Assembly: GCA_020284085.1 (NCBI GenBank)
Contig: JACEVL010000520.1
Span: 422,501-486,500, forward strand
DNA: 64,000 nt
DNA from: Aporrectodea caliginosa
Taxonomy: Eukaryota; Annelida; Clitellata; Crassiclitellata; Lumbricidae
Reading direction: 5' to 3'
The position numbers and the translations under genes were made by a program. The notes beneath the pieces were generated by a model. It made no database searches. It worked only from the letters and a program-made list of their open reading frames with translations, and was not told the DNA's origin. Position 1 is the stretch's first letter; each line of letters begins with the position of its first letter. This document shows positions 11,700 through 22,939 of the stretch, in pieces.

Positions 11700-12050
11700 T
11701 TTCTTGAGGTGGTCTTATAGATAATCGATTGCATGTGTTCGTTCTGTGTGCATTGAGGTTTCTTGTTCGTGTCCTTGCAACAGCCAACGATCGATTAAGA
11801 CTCGGATGGAATCAATCAACACACAGAGCTACATCTGCAGAGTAAACCACTCGAACAAACACAACGACGCTCAGACTATATTAAGAAGCCCAACCCTCAA
11901 GCAAGGAACATGCACGTCGTACATGCCTCTGTTGTTAGCTGTCGAACAATCTAAAGCTGTTGACCTTGTTAGTGCATTTGGCTTCTTTAAGAACTCATTA
12001 GGGCCTATAACTCGGTAGTTTCTAGTGATATTTTCCTAAACTCGTTAAAC
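11700..12050. other. No gene recognised
   Basis: An open frame at 11746-12018 has no recognisable motif. Confidence 0.4.
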
Positions 12051-12054
12051 GTAG

Positions 12055-12175
12055 CTCTTGAGAGGTTATCTGTTCGCTTCGCGCTCGTGAATAAGCTGGT
12101 GCCCTGCGCTTTGCTTTCGAGTGGCGCTTTAGAAGTTTGGTGTTTACTATTACGATTGCGATTACAGTTGCATTT
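12055..12175 (+). repeat. LINE 3' tail, family T, copy 1
   Basis: Contains GCTCGTGAATAAGCTGGTG, then CGAGTGGCGCTTTAGAAG and a degenerate ATTACGATTGCGATTAC tail. The same blocks in the same order occur at 20.84, 50.20, 56.61 and 58.40 kb. The last copy directly follows LINE coding sequence, which identifies this as a LINE 3' end. Confidence 0.7.
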
Positions 12176-12597
12176 TATACCCAAGCAAGTGTGTGATTTA
12201 CAGATGAGAACTTAAAGTTCGTGGTATTCTAGTATTGTGTTAATTTCGAAGCGTATTTAAAAGCCTCTCGGCGTTTATAAGTCAATTTATGGATCGAGTG
12301 GACAGATGCAATAAATCAACGCTAGTCTCGGCTTTAGGACGAACGCGGACAGAAGTACATCCTTTCATCTCAGGGAATACGACTTGAATTAGCTTCTCTG
12401 AATAGTTTCAATTGATGCCGACAGGTCGCGCTCGTGAAGTCTGACAGTTAAGCTGCTTTGAGGCAATCTGTCTTTCAGCCGATTTGAGCTGTCGGACCAC
12501 GGCTGAGGTGGATTAGAAGGCGTCCAAAAGATTGTCTTGGACTTACAGGGATAACACGCTGCGGAGGAAAACCTTCAGATGCAAAAGTCAAAGACAG

Positions 12598-12792
<195 letters not shown>

Positions 12793-13125
12793 TGTTGCCA
12801 TAGTGACTGTAGATACAGATGTCGCGCGAAAGGTTGTCATCTATAATCAGCCAAGGAAGCGAGAGATCATAGGAGGACATATATCTGCGCGACAACGTTA
12901 ATTAAAGGCTAAAAACGGATCACTCCATTTGCGAAGCCTCACTTAACATGGAGACAGTCGTGCTATTTATGCATATTTACTGCATATTAAGCTAGACACT
13001 TGCGTATGTTCAAATATAGGCAAAGCTATATCCCCCTCCCTTCTCTCCCGTGTCCTTCTAATTCTTCCCTTCTCATCCATCTCCTACTTATAAATTTCTT
13101 TCTCAGAGCCTACTTTATGCCCCCC

Positions 13126-13126
<1 letters not shown>

Positions 13127-13196
<70 letters not shown>

Positions 13197-13222
13197 CATC
13201 ATCATCATCATCCATCATCATA
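13127..13222. repeat. (CAT)n microsatellite
   Basis: CAT triplet run with two interruptions near its right end. The poly-His frame over it is an artefact. Confidence 0.98.
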
Positions 13223-13542
13223 ATACAACACCACAACGTAATGCTTATGCCCCGTTAGCTATATTGGCTAGAGAGTAGACTGCGTCTTATACTCCTCTGT
13301 GAACGAGTGTGCGGTCGGATCGCTGTGGTGGGTTATTTAAGAGATTTAAATCTCTCGGGCCTTAGCACGGTCAAACACACGGGGCCTTAAATAATGTCGT
13401 GGCACCCATTCAAACGTGCAACGGTGGTGAAGGATGTCACCCGATCAATTCATTGAAAAATAAGAAGAGTGTATACACCATACGTCATAGGTCGCAACAT
13501 AAAAACAATGTTTTATGAATATGGTTTTTAAAAGCGAAGGAT

Positions 13543-13557
13543 TCGATTGTTTTTCAG
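13543..13557 (+). other. Candidate splice acceptor before Mab-21-like gene
   Basis: The pyrimidine-rich TTGTTTTTCAG ends in AG at 13556-13557, 55 bases before the first usable ATG of the gene. It suggests a 5'-UTR intron with the coding exon starting at 13558. The open frame extends upstream of the ATG only through a TTG codon, so the upstream part is unlikely to be coding. Confidence 0.45.
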
Positions 13558-13612
13558 GATACATAGGTTTTCGGTGATCCGAGATCATCATCCAGAGTCG
13601 GAAGAGGAAACC

Positions 13613-14944
13613 ATGTCTTCGACACTTCAAACCCTTCTCTCGTCGTCCTCGATGCCAAAGCTGTCTGTTCTGCCGGACACTCTTCCGAGGCCCTCGAGCT
13701 TGCCCTTGACCAAGAGAAGTTCGTCTGCCAAGCAAATCGGACGAGGCGACTCCAGACATCGCCGAAGGCTGAGGGAGAACAGAGCGGAACTGAGTGAGAG
13801 TCCGATCGTTGCTCCTCCTCCTCAGGTCTTCCTAGAAGGTACTTGGACGTCCGAAGCAAGTCTTCTGGGACGAAGTCTCGAGGAATTCTACGAAGGAGTG
13901 GTCAGAGTCGACCGCATGGGTTGCGACTTCGCACTGGTCAACACCGAGAGGTTACTGAACACGATGATTTCCGCTGGCCTGACGAAGCTCGCCAGAGGAA
14001 CTGGCCTCAAGCTCCTCGGTTTTGTCAAAACCGGAAGTCTTTTCGACGATACCTGTGTCGTCAGTCCAAACGACGTCGATGTTCTTGTTATGTTCCGTTG
14101 CAATGACGTCACTTCCGTTACCCCTGGCCCTGGGTACGCTGTCATTCCTCTAGGCAGTGCTCAGGTGGAAGGAGAGGAAGAGCATGGAAAACGGAAGAGG
14201 GACAGATGGAAATTTGGACGATCTGCGGACGGAACATACTTGTCCTCGCAAGCAGTCGCCCAGAGTCTCTACAATCTGCTGAAGAGGATCCTTCCGGACA
14301 AATCCCTCGACGTCCAGCTGAGGCCCTTTCAGATGGAAGACGGAAAGGCCCAGATAACAGTCGTGTGGCAGAACCTCACTGTTCACCTCAGCCCCGCCTG
14401 TTCCCTGACCAGGGACCGCGACGGAACCCACCTGGTAAGTCGGCCTTACCCATTCGACGTCGATCCCGCTTCAGACATTCTCTGGAGACTCCACTTTCCA
14501 GTTAGGGAATCCAAGATCCTTGCACTCATCGAGAAGTCCGATGGAGGCGTCCGGAAGAAGGCCTTCAAGATCCTGAAGGCGATCGTCAAGCAAGAGGAAG
14601 AGCTGCGAGGTCTGAGTACCTACCACATCAAGACTGTTCTCCTGCGATCCTTCGACCTTGAGATCGACAAGGGCAAACGTTGGCAGCGAATGACGACTGA
14701 ATCTTCCTTTCTAGCACTCCTGACGGACCTTCGAGACTGTCTCGACGCCGAGAGGCTTCCTCACTTCTACGAACCGAGGTTCAATCTGTTTGGAAATGTT
14801 CCATTGAGAATTCTGACGAGGTGGAAAAAGCGCGTCGACGTTATGGTTGAGGATCACAGCTGCATCGTTCGCTGTCTGCGCAGAGGTCTTGGGGAACATA
14901 ACCGGAAGCATGCGTTCGGTGTAGCTAATCCAGTAGTTTATTAA
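13613..14944 (+). CDS. Mab-21/cGAS-like nucleotidyltransferase-fold protein
   Basis: A 443-residue protein from the first ATG, which sits in a good translation context (AAACCATG). Residues 1-75 are Ser/Arg-rich and probably disordered. The nucleotidyltransferase core follows. FVKTGSLFDD carries the Gly-Ser of the active-site loop, and NDVDVLVMF supplies the two-carboxylate strand of the cGAS/Mab-21 family. The C-terminal helical lobe contains LSTYHIKTVLLRSF, a family block. The third metal-binding acid, expected in the strand read here as NLTVHLSPACSL, appears to be His. No cGAS-type zinc ribbon is visible. Relatives include cyclic-dinucleotide synthases activated by foreign nucleic acid and catalytically silent developmental Mab-21 proteins; which role applies is undecided. 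The coding exon is uninterrupted, as in many Mab-21 genes. Confidence 0.85.
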   Translation: MSSTLQTLLSSSSMPKLSVLPDTLPRPSSLPLTKRSSSAKQIGRGDSRHRRRLRENRAELSESPIVAPPPQVFLEGTWTSEASLLGRSLEEFYEGVVRVDRMGCDFALVNTERLLNTMISAGLTKLARGTGLKLLGFVKTGSLFDDTCVVSPNDVDVLVMFRCNDVTSVTPGPGYAVIPLGSAQVEGEEEHGKRKRDRWKFGRSADGTYLSSQAVAQSLYNLLKRILPDKSLDVQLRPFQMEDGKAQITVVWQNLTVHLSPACSLTRDRDGTHLVSRPYPFDVDPASDILWRLHFPVRESKILALIEKSDGGVRKKAFKILKAIVKQEEELRGLSTYHIKTVLLRSFDLEIDKGKRWQRMTTESSFLALLTDLRDCLDAERLPHFYEPRFNLFGNVPLRILTRWKKRVDVMVEDHSCIVRCLRRGLGEHNRKHAFGVANPVVY

Positions 14945-15050
14945 TTATCTAGACATTTGATGCAGCGTAATTTAAGTACTTCAAACAACCGCGTCGATTC
15001 CGTTTATTAAAATACGCATATATGTGCATACTTGACTCATAATGTGCATT

Positions 15051-15225
<175 letters not shown>

Positions 15226-15274
15226 TTTGTAGTGCACGTACGGTCACTGACCGAAATGTGAATCTGAGGTGCGG

Positions 15275-15645
15275 ATAATCAGCCCCCGAGGAAGACGCAG
15301 TTAGATATCCAAGTGCTTGAAAGCCATGGAGCAATAGTGAGTTTTGAGCAGCTTTCTGAAGGAAGGAAGTGAATTTGAGCTACGAAGAGAAAGTAGCAGT
15401 CGATTCCATTCCTTGAGGCAGAGGCATGGAATGCAGGCGAGCCCATTACTGTAACAGTTCTGCAACGTGGCTCTGCTAACAGACCCGTACTTGATGATCG
15501 CATGCTACGAGGAGGATGTAAGGAGTTAGTAGTGATTGAAGGCAAGTAGGTGTGCTGGCGCTGAGGGCTTTGTATGTCAAACAGGCCAATTTTAATTTTA
15601 TTCTGAATGCAACAGGAAGCCAATGTAGCTAATGGAATATAGCAT
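15275..15645 (-). mobile_element. LINE ORF2 C-terminal remnant (CR1/L2-like)
   Basis: Minus-strand reading across frames starts with CATTGGCTTCCTGTTGCATT, coding for the His-Trp-Leu-Pro-Val block. It continues through short segments matching the usual last 120 residues of CR1/L2-type ORF2 (a Leu-x-Asn-Ser-Leu-Pro-like block and a final basic helix). Several frameshifts and stops are present. The copy lies within a minisatellite of GTGCATACTTGATTCA units (15.02 and 15.65-15.74 kb), which it appears to split. Confidence 0.6.
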
Positions 15646-15765
15646 ACTTGATTCATATGTGCATACTTCATTCAAAATGTGCATACTCGATTCATCTGTG
15701 CATACTTGAGTCATGTGTATATGCTTGATTCATCTGTGCACACTTTATTAATGTACGAGTAGGCT
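15646..15765. repeat. GTGCATACTTGATTCAT minisatellite
   Basis: Four or five degenerate 20-25 bp units with the core GTGCATACTTGATTCA. Related units occur at 15022-15050, on the other side of the LINE insertion. Confidence 0.75.
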
Positions 15766-16610
15766 ATGCATACGTGCTAAGCCCACATATTGATGCACAG
15801 TCAACGACCATCGTAAATTATAGTTGCGCTAGAAGAGTTTGTCGTTGCATTCGTCTTTCTATTTCAGAACTCAGAGTTCTCAGAAAGGGTGGGGTTACGA
15901 CTTGTCAATGTGTTATCAAATAAGGACCTAATGAGGCTACATTGATAATTTTCTGCAGTTATTTCAGAGTTCTATTTCCTATTTCGTTTTTCTATTTCCA
16001 GATTTCTTAAAATCCTCTGCGTCCAATGGTGCCATTGATGTTGCATTCAGAACGAATGGTGCCATTCATGGCTTCCTCCTTCAGTTTAATGTATCCATCC
16101 AAAATCATCGTACAGTCCAGCGGCATCCGTCTAAATCTTCCTTTCATTCTCTTTCTCCCCATTCTTCCCTCCTTGATAGTTCTCAGTATGTGACCGATCC
16201 ACTTCCTGTCTCCCTGTTATAGTAGCAGAAAGAGCTCTTCCTGTTCCTCGTTGCATTATACCTGAAAAAACCCAAACGTTTGCTACAGACAAATTCTGTC
16301 TATGGGTTTTATCAACTAATCCCAGACGGCAAAGTACATTGGACCCACAGTGGGCCAGCATTGTGCCACTCAAGTAAACTGGTAGCCAAACTATGGACAC
16401 ATATTTGGGTTCAAAGAAAGCTATCAGAGGTTCGATTGTCAGGGTCTGTTCAGAGTTCTATTGTGTTTCTGAGTCATACAGTATTCTGTCTTAATCTAAG
16501 TTGGTCACAGGTTACAAATTCTAACAGGTGTCCTTTTTGGTCGTACTCGTATGATTTTAGAAAAATGACTTTTCAACCCCAAGAGCAGAATCTTTTGTAC
16601 ATAGTGAACC
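15766..16610. other. No gene recognised
   Basis: Frames at 16131-16400 (-) and 16280-16648 (+) overlap each other and carry no recognisable motif. Confidence 0.45.
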
Positions 16611-16611
16611 A

Positions 16612-16835
16612 AGCAGAAGTAATTTCATTGAATAATTTCATTGAGTAATTTTATTGAGTAATTTTATTGAGTAATTTCATTGGGTAATTTCATTTAGTAA
16701 TTTCATTAGGTAATTTTAGTAAGTAATTTTATTGAGTAATTTTATTGAGTAATTTCATTGAACAATTACTTTCATTGAGTAATTTCACTGAGTAATTTCG
16801 TTTAGTAATTTCATTGCGTAATTTCATTTTAGTGT
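16612..16835. repeat. 13-bp minisatellite, GAGTAATTTCATT
   Basis: About 16 tandem, slightly variable copies of GAGTAATTTCATT or GAGTAATTTTATT. AT-rich and non-coding. Confidence 0.95.
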
Positions 16836-17039
16836 GACTGACACTGATACTGCTTGTGTACTTTTCAACATTATGTTGCAGCTTAATTACATGTACGATA
16901 GTCAATGGATTTGCTTGAGTATCAGCATCCTCTCTTCTAGTAGGCATTGGCCAAGTATCTGTTCACTATTCATTGGTCCTCTAGATCTGATCCCCTTCTC
17001 CTTCCTCTTCTACATCTGCATGGTCTTTGGATATGTTTC

Positions 17040-17135
17040 CTTTCTCTCTCTCGTCTCTCTCTCTGTCTCTCTCTCTCTCTCTCTGTCTCTCTGTCTCTCT
17101 TCTGTCTCTGTCCCTCTCTCTCTTTGTTGCCTTCT
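17040..17135. repeat. (CT)n tract
   Basis: CTCTCTGTCTCT units, pyrimidine-only on the plus strand. Leu/Ser-rich frames over 16.95-17.35 kb derive from it. Confidence 0.95.
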
Positions 17136-17339
17136 CCTGTCTCTTCACGAGATCTCTTTCTATCTGCGCAAACTATGCTTTCGCGCATTATGCATCTCAC
17201 TCTGTTGCATATAATATCTCTGTGTATTTGTGTATGTCTGTGTATGTATTTGTTCCTTCTATCAGCTCTGTCTCTTCCTCTCTGCCTACCTGTCTGCCTT
17301 GTCCCGGCTATGCTTCTCGTTCTAGTCTCCCTATATAAG

Positions 17340-17755
17340 TCGGCCGTATCCTAAGATAGCGCGAGGCTCCTCTAGCAGCGATTCTCACCTCCCATCACAA
17401 CCGAGGAAGCAGAGATGAGCCGCTGCAGCAACTCCTACAACCACCTAGACAGCCTGCAGACAAAAATGCTCATGAAATGTTCACAACGAAGCTGCCAAGA
17501 GTTTCAACAAAAGCATACATTATTATCTCCCTCGCCTACGGGTTTCACTTGGATCTCTCTAGGCGATCAAAGTTAAGGATTAGTCTTCACTTAAAAGCCG
17601 CTGGCGTCGATTGATTCCCAAAGAAAGATAATAAAATTCTCACAAGTAGACCAGGTTGGATATGGTAATGTGGAGTAGAAGACAGATTACTGATAGTCAG
17701 GCAATATTATTTCAAGAAACTATGTATATTATGCGAGTAAATGTACTGGATGAAT
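17340..17755. other. No gene recognised
   Basis: Mixed-composition sequence with no long frame and no recognisable repeat. Confidence 0.5.
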
Positions 17756-17757
17756 TA

Positions 17758-18185
17758 TATTAATGTGATGTATTGTATTAATATCTGTATTGTACTGTAT
17801 TAATATCTTTATTGTATTGTATTAATATCTTTATTGTATTGTATTAATATCTTTATTGTATTGTATTGTATTAATATCTTTATTGCATTGTATTAATATC
17901 TTTATTGTATTATATTAATATCTTTATAGTATTGTATTGTATTAATATCTTTATTGTGTTGTATTATATTAATATCTTTGTAGTATTGTATTGATATCTT
18001 TATTGCATTTTATTATATTAATAACTTTATTGTATTGTATTGCATTAATATCTTTATTGTATGATATTGTATTAAAATCTGTATTGTATTGTATTAATAT
18101 ATTTCTTTTATTGTAATGTATTAATATTTTATTTTTAATGAATAATATCAATATATTTATTGTATTATATTAATAACTTTTAAAT
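17758..18185. repeat. ATTGTATTAATATCTTT minisatellite
   Basis: About 15 degenerate units of 20-28 bp with the core TATTAATATCTTTATTGTAT. Very AT-rich. The 60-codon frame at 17969-18151 is an artefact. Confidence 0.95.
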
Positions 18186-18204
18186 GACTTGTTTTAGTCA
18201 CCTT

Positions 18205-18430
18205 TGCTAAATTGCTCGCGAGGCATGGTAGCCGACTGTTTAGGGCGCTTGTCATATAACACAGAGAGCAAGGGTTCGAGCCTCCTTTGCGGCGGTTACT
18301 GTGTAGGGATCTTCAGCAAGTCCCTCAATGGCAGTTGCCCCGCGCTATCAACACACTATCGTATGGTCGTATTTGCACTTCTGAACTTGCAAGGAAAGAA
18401 ATATAAATGCGATTATTTTCTAGAAACCTA
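18205..18430 (+). repeat. tRNA-derived SINE, family 1 relative
   Basis: A-box-like TAGCCGACTGTTTAGGGCGC and B-box GGTTCGAGCC, then CTGTGTAGGGATCTTCAGCA, resembling the GGGATCTTGAACAAG that follows the boxes in the 7.6-kb SINE. The 3' part differs, so it is a diverged subfamily. Confidence 0.65.
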
Positions 18431-18659
18431 TTAATATGTTTGGTTCAAAATCTTCGGCTATTTTCTTCCCGTTGTAAAAAGACAACTTTGAGAAGTTTAG
18501 CACAGTGTAACCGCGTCAATGGCCCAAAGTTGCAGCATGGCTTCTACAATCTACAGGCAAGCCATACTCCAGCAGTGAAACAGGCCTGTGGCATCTACGC
18601 CCAACCAACCAGTGTGAACGGGCCATAACACTTCCCAACTTGCGAGAGTCATTTATCGG

Positions 18660-19085
18660 CGAAAAGTTGGCGAACAGTCAGCTGGACGGACGGACGAGTC
18701 AGAAGAGAGACATATAGAGATACAGAGACAGAGAGAGAACGGATGAGAGAGGCCGTTATGGACGATGGCCGGTTATTTTCATCGATGCCCGGCTCCCGGC
18801 TCCCTTGCCACGGGAGGAGCAGGGAGGGACGCCCTTGCAGCAGGCCTGGAGCAGTCGTTCACCGGAAGGCCCTTCAGCTGACTGAAGCCAGACCGTCGAA
18901 CAGCCATCTCAGAGTCGTTCTGCGCTCAGCCGGGACTCGTTCGATTCGAGAGCTCCTTCTCTCCCTCTCTCTCTTGAGATTTTTCTGAGCGGAGTTTAGT
19001 TGTTCTTCGGTTTTATCTTCTTCTGCTTCTGCGACCAGTTGTTGTTCTTTCTGCTCAGCGGATCCAACGAATTCCGGCCGACAAG
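18660..19085 (+). promoter_or_regulatory. 5' flank and probable 5' UTR of tropomyosin exon 1
   Basis: This stretch is GC-richer than its surroundings and ends directly at the tropomyosin start codon. Two CAGCTG E-boxes, possible bHLH/myogenic factor sites, lie at 18679-18684 and 18875-18880. A CT-rich stretch at 18952-18975 may mark the transcript start region. No clear TATA box was found. Assignment as promoter is inferred from position. Confidence 0.4.
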
Positions 19086-19214
19086 ATGGCGAACAACACG
19101 ATGGACGCGATCAAGAAGAAGATGCAGGCGATGAAGTCGGAGAAGGATCAGGCCCTCGACAAGGCCGATCAGCTCGAACAGAAGTGTGCTGAACAGAAGG
19201 CCATCAACGAAAAG
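19086..19214 (+). CDS. Tropomyosin, first coding exon
   Basis: It encodes MDAIKKKMQAMKSEKDQALD and continues through the characteristic heptad pattern (KADQLEQK). This is the N-terminal coiled coil of tropomyosin, the actin-filament side-binding protein of muscle and cytoskeleton. From the second Met (19101) to the splice donor GAAAAG|GTACCC at 19214/19215 there are exactly 38 codons, the classic end of tropomyosin exon 1a. An in-frame upstream ATG at 19086, also in a strong context (ACAAGATGG), would add MANNT; this is odd because the tropomyosin N-terminus must form the head-to-tail overlap. No second exon is recognised downstream in the window, so the gene either continues past the right edge or was interrupted. 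Confidence 0.88.
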
Positions 19215-20250
19215 GTACCCGCAACCGTCCAACCCTCCCTGACACCATTTCCAGGGGAATTAGAGGGACCCAAATAGGCTCTATACGGCCCCATGTGGGA
19301 ATATGGGTCCTTATAAGCAGGGTTTGTACCTTACCAACAGGTTTTTAACACCCGATCGGGTATCCTATGCAAACCCATCTCCTCACACGTCATAGCAGAT
19401 CGAGTATCTTACGCAGACAGTCCTTATTCTACTCGTTGCGTGCATTATTATTCGACCTTTATCGACGTCTAAGACTACCATGGTGGTTAGTATCGACCCT
19501 ATCTTACCATTGCAGATCCTCAGCCCTCATATAGCCGACCTGATTGGATATAATATACCATAATGGACACAATCCCTATTAGATATGACCTTTGAATCCT
19601 TTCACCTGAATGCTTCATCTTCGCGCTACATGACTGGAAACGCTTTTAACTCGCCGTACGTAACATTCATCCTTGCTTTAGTAACCTTCACCATAGTATC
19701 CGATCGTCTGCAGTTGTATTAGTTTCCAGTGCTTAGCGACATCTTGTGGTTGTCAGTGCTGTTGACGCCGCCCTCCTCCTTTTTACATGCTTGGGACTGG
19801 CACTACTAGGGTACCGGTAATGGCGGAGTTTGCACTAGAGGAACAGGTCATAATATTGTACTTGCACATATGCTGCTGAATTTTGGAGCAAAAACTGGGA
19901 CAATATTTATAGATTTTGAGATGTAATTGGATAACTGATAGCATTTATTTATTTATGTAGGCCCTTTTTCACGCTCGGTCTAGAGTGAGTTGTACGATAA
20001 AAAAAATCAATACAATTCTACAGAGGCTACAATGTGACACACAGCTGGACACAATTATTGGCACTGGTTGATTAACCCTTCAGTGAACACACAAAGGCGA
20101 ACACGCATGTATGATCTACATGATGGCTGGTTGTATTTGAAATTAATTGTAATCACTAATTGTTATTGAGACTAACAAATAACACATCTGCGTTCAATGT
20201 TGCTGTGTCCTGTGTGTGACTCTCGATACTTGATGTGAAAGTGACAGTGA
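19215..20250. other. Presumed start of tropomyosin intron 1; no other gene
   Basis: No frame matching later tropomyosin exons is present. The sequence is mixed, without a clear repeat. Confidence 0.5.
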
Positions 20251-20254
20251 GGCT

Positions 20255-20500
20255 TATCTTGGGCAATACTTGTGCTTATATTTGGACTTATCTTATACTT
20301 GGGCTTATATTTCGGCTTTTCTTGGCCTTGGACTTGGGCTTCTCTTAGCTCATACTTGGGATTATCTTGGGCTTATACTTGGGTTTATCTTGGGCTTGTA
20401 CTTGGACTTATGCTTGGGCCAACTTCAGTTTATACTTGAGTTTATACTTGAGTTTATACTTGGGCTTATACTTGGGCTTATACTTGGGCTTTTCTACTGA
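20255..20500. repeat. 12-bp minisatellite, CTTGGGCTTATA
   Basis: About 20 units of TTATACTTGGGC or TTATCTTGGGC. The Leu/Gly-rich frames (GLYLGL-like) are artefacts. Confidence 0.95.
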
Positions 20501-20834
20501 AACACAAGTAACGTGCAGAAGGAAAGCGTATTTTGTTGAATGGTTACTGCTGTTGCGTCTACGCTTCAACCACATTATCCTTCAGCCTCTGAAGACGGTG
20601 ACTGAAGGACCTGATTGATAAACAAAGCGATTACCTTACCCTGTCTTAAACTTCTTTACTTTACCCCCACCTTACTCACCTTTACTTGTTTTACATTGTC
20701 CTCCCCTTACCTAGTAAATAAACGACTACCTTGTCTTATTTAGCCCTTCATTACTTTGCTTATCTTAACTTACTGTTCCTTACCCTACCATAATAATTTA
20801 TACATGAGCCTAACCAACCTTTCCTTACATTACC

Positions 20835-20930
20835 ATTTACGCTCGTGAATAAGCTGATGTTACGAGCTTAACTTTAGAGTAGCGCTATAGTATTTGGAGA
20901 ATACGATTGCGATTAGGACAGCTAGATCTG
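20835..20930 (+). repeat. LINE 3' tail, family T, copy 2
   Basis: CGCTCGTGAATAAGCTGATG, then GAGTAGCGCTATAGTATTTG and AATACGATTGCGATTAGGA, collinear with the other family T tails. Confidence 0.7.
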
Positions 20931-21078
20931 ATAATAAAGTAGGCTACAATGCGTTTGAGAAGCATCTTGTAGCCTAATTCAAAATGTGATCAGCATAGCG
21001 CAATTCCAGGAAGAACTTATCCGTGACTGTTTTATTAAGTAGTAACATTGTTACTGTTATCGGACCATGCACAGTAGG

Positions 21079-22935
21079 GTGTCTCTTAGCATATAGTAAA
21101 AATATAGTTTTTCTATTTATCTCGCTCTCACCCCTCCAAGTTGTTAGGTTCATAGAAATAAAATTTTATAAAAAATTTCATTCAAATCGGATAATATTTC
21201 GAGGTGGCCCTCGAGCCTCGAAGTTTCGAAAATTAATGATACTTCGTACAATGGGAAGTATATAATGATATATGATAATTAATCGCCAGCAATGTTGTAG
21301 TACTAATCATTTGTATTGCTTATCTAGCAAATTCTCTACTATCGGCCTGTATATATAGGGTCTATATATAAGGTATATATATACCCTATATAATTATGTG
21401 TGTTAAAATTAATGACTAATTTCCCGGAATATGTTGCCACAAAAGTCTTTTCGCTGCAGTCCAGAAATTTACGTCGATGGTCGGAGACAACTTGAAGGAG
21501 AAATTCTAGTTGCTCTTCTCTGGCAGTCAACTTCTTAATGAGGGCCACGCCCAGTGTTATTTCTATTAACTGTAACTGAAATAGCAAAATAACTGAAAAA
21601 TGTCTTGCAGTTAACTGTAACTGTAACTGAAACTGAAAAATAAAAAACAATAACTGAAACTGAAAAGTCTGATTTCAGTTAACTGTAACTATAATTTAAC
21701 TGAAAAAATTAGATAACTATAACTGTAACTGTAACTGAAAAACCAGAACTGAAATAACACTGGCCACGCCTCGCTTAGCCCTGTCATTGACGACTGCCAA
21801 CCCGTTGATGATGCGCAATTCCCCGGAATGTTTCCTCGTCATCGCATTCAGACGGATCCATGGCAAGGAAAGTCTGAGGAAGGCCAACTATGGAAGAGTG
21901 TTTTTCGCGCAGAACTACTCCAGGCCCCGGTGCCCATAGTGCAGCAGATTTAACTTTTGGTCGCTTTGGTGGATGTCACTGGGTGATCCGGGGCTGGGTA
22001 GTCCATGGTGGCTAGTCCATGGTGGCTAACATCAGTCTCTTCATCTCCACAGACAATCTAGAATCAAAAAGAGCCCGTCCGACCAGCTCCTCAGAAAAGT
22101 ACCATAGATGAAGTCCAAGCTTTTTGCTTGTTGTGCTGAAAATGGTTTCATGTGGGTATTTTCAAGAGTTCAATCATGAGTTGGAAGTCATTCAGAGGTG
22201 CTTCAACTCCGATTGGGGCAATTATCCAGGTCTTGAGGTGTATGATAACTGCAAAAGTTGCCCGATCACGAATTCCTCTCTTCTCTGAAGCACTCATTTG
22301 GAACTGGTCACGAAAGAGTCACATTTTAATCGCATGCATAACCTTGGTCATCCATCTGGCACAATGCATGGTGCCTGGCACCTGCAAATGAACACGTCAT
22401 GCCTCCAACATCGCTTATATAGAAGAACTTCAGGGCCAGTAGATGCACCACTTGTCCCTTCGAATGTCGCCCAACCACTGGCTCTGCCACATGATGATGA
22501 CATGCCAAGAAGTGCAAATCTCTTCCAAGCCTCTGCTCTATAATCGCGCAAGCACCAGAAATGCCATTGTCAGCCTTTGGCAGGACAGTATTTTTGTCAA
22601 AGCACAACCCCGCAACACGACTCATAATGCCCCATTCCTCCAAAGACATGATGACGTCAGTAGCTTGGGCCTCGGTAGTTCAGGCTGGAAGTCTCGGAAC
22701 ACCAAGTAGCTACTTCACTCCAACACCTGATATAAGAATTGGAAGACGATCGATATGCTCTGTGGAAGTTAGGTCTTCCATTAGCTTCCCATCCCAATGT
22801 GTTGTCAACTGTCAAATGTACAGTTACAGTGAACTCTGATTTTAGCTTGTTTGACTTGGTGGAATGAAGTTTGGTCATGGAGCAATGAATTGTACTCAGT
22901 AACGTTCTGCCAAAGGCTAGATGCTACTTCACTAC
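21079..22935 (-). mobile_element. DNA transposon, family X, copy 2 (right end missing)
   Basis: It begins AGGGTGTCTCTTAGCATA and follows copy 1 closely through the AAGTTGTTAGGTTCA and AGAGGTGGCC-like terminal blocks and the transposase remnant. It stops matching near 22935, before the (TGA)n and the right terminal repeat of copy 1. It carries a 211-bp hAT MITE. The broken minus-strand frames 22649-22326 and 21650-21339 match copy 1. Confidence 0.8.
21552..21762. mobile_element. hAT MITE, 211 bp, 8-bp TSD, AACTGTAACTGAAA-rich
   Basis: Termini CAGTGTTATTTCTATTA and (reverse complement) CAGTGTTATTTCAGTTC. The duplication GCCACGCC lies at 21544-21551 and 21763-21770. Copy 1 of family X has the undisturbed single GCCACGCC at the matching place (about 2330), a direct empty-site control. 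The interior is made of AACTGTAACTGAAA-like repeats. Confidence 0.95.
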
Positions 22936-22939
22936 GCTG

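Noticed and set aside
13445..14911. Frames on both strands overlapping the Mab-21-like gene
   Set aside because: Shadow frames; the plus-strand frame from 13613 carries all recognisable motifs.
16612..16835. Array of short repeats considered as a regulatory cluster
   Set aside because: A simple head-to-tail 13-bp minisatellite with no flanking gene explains it.
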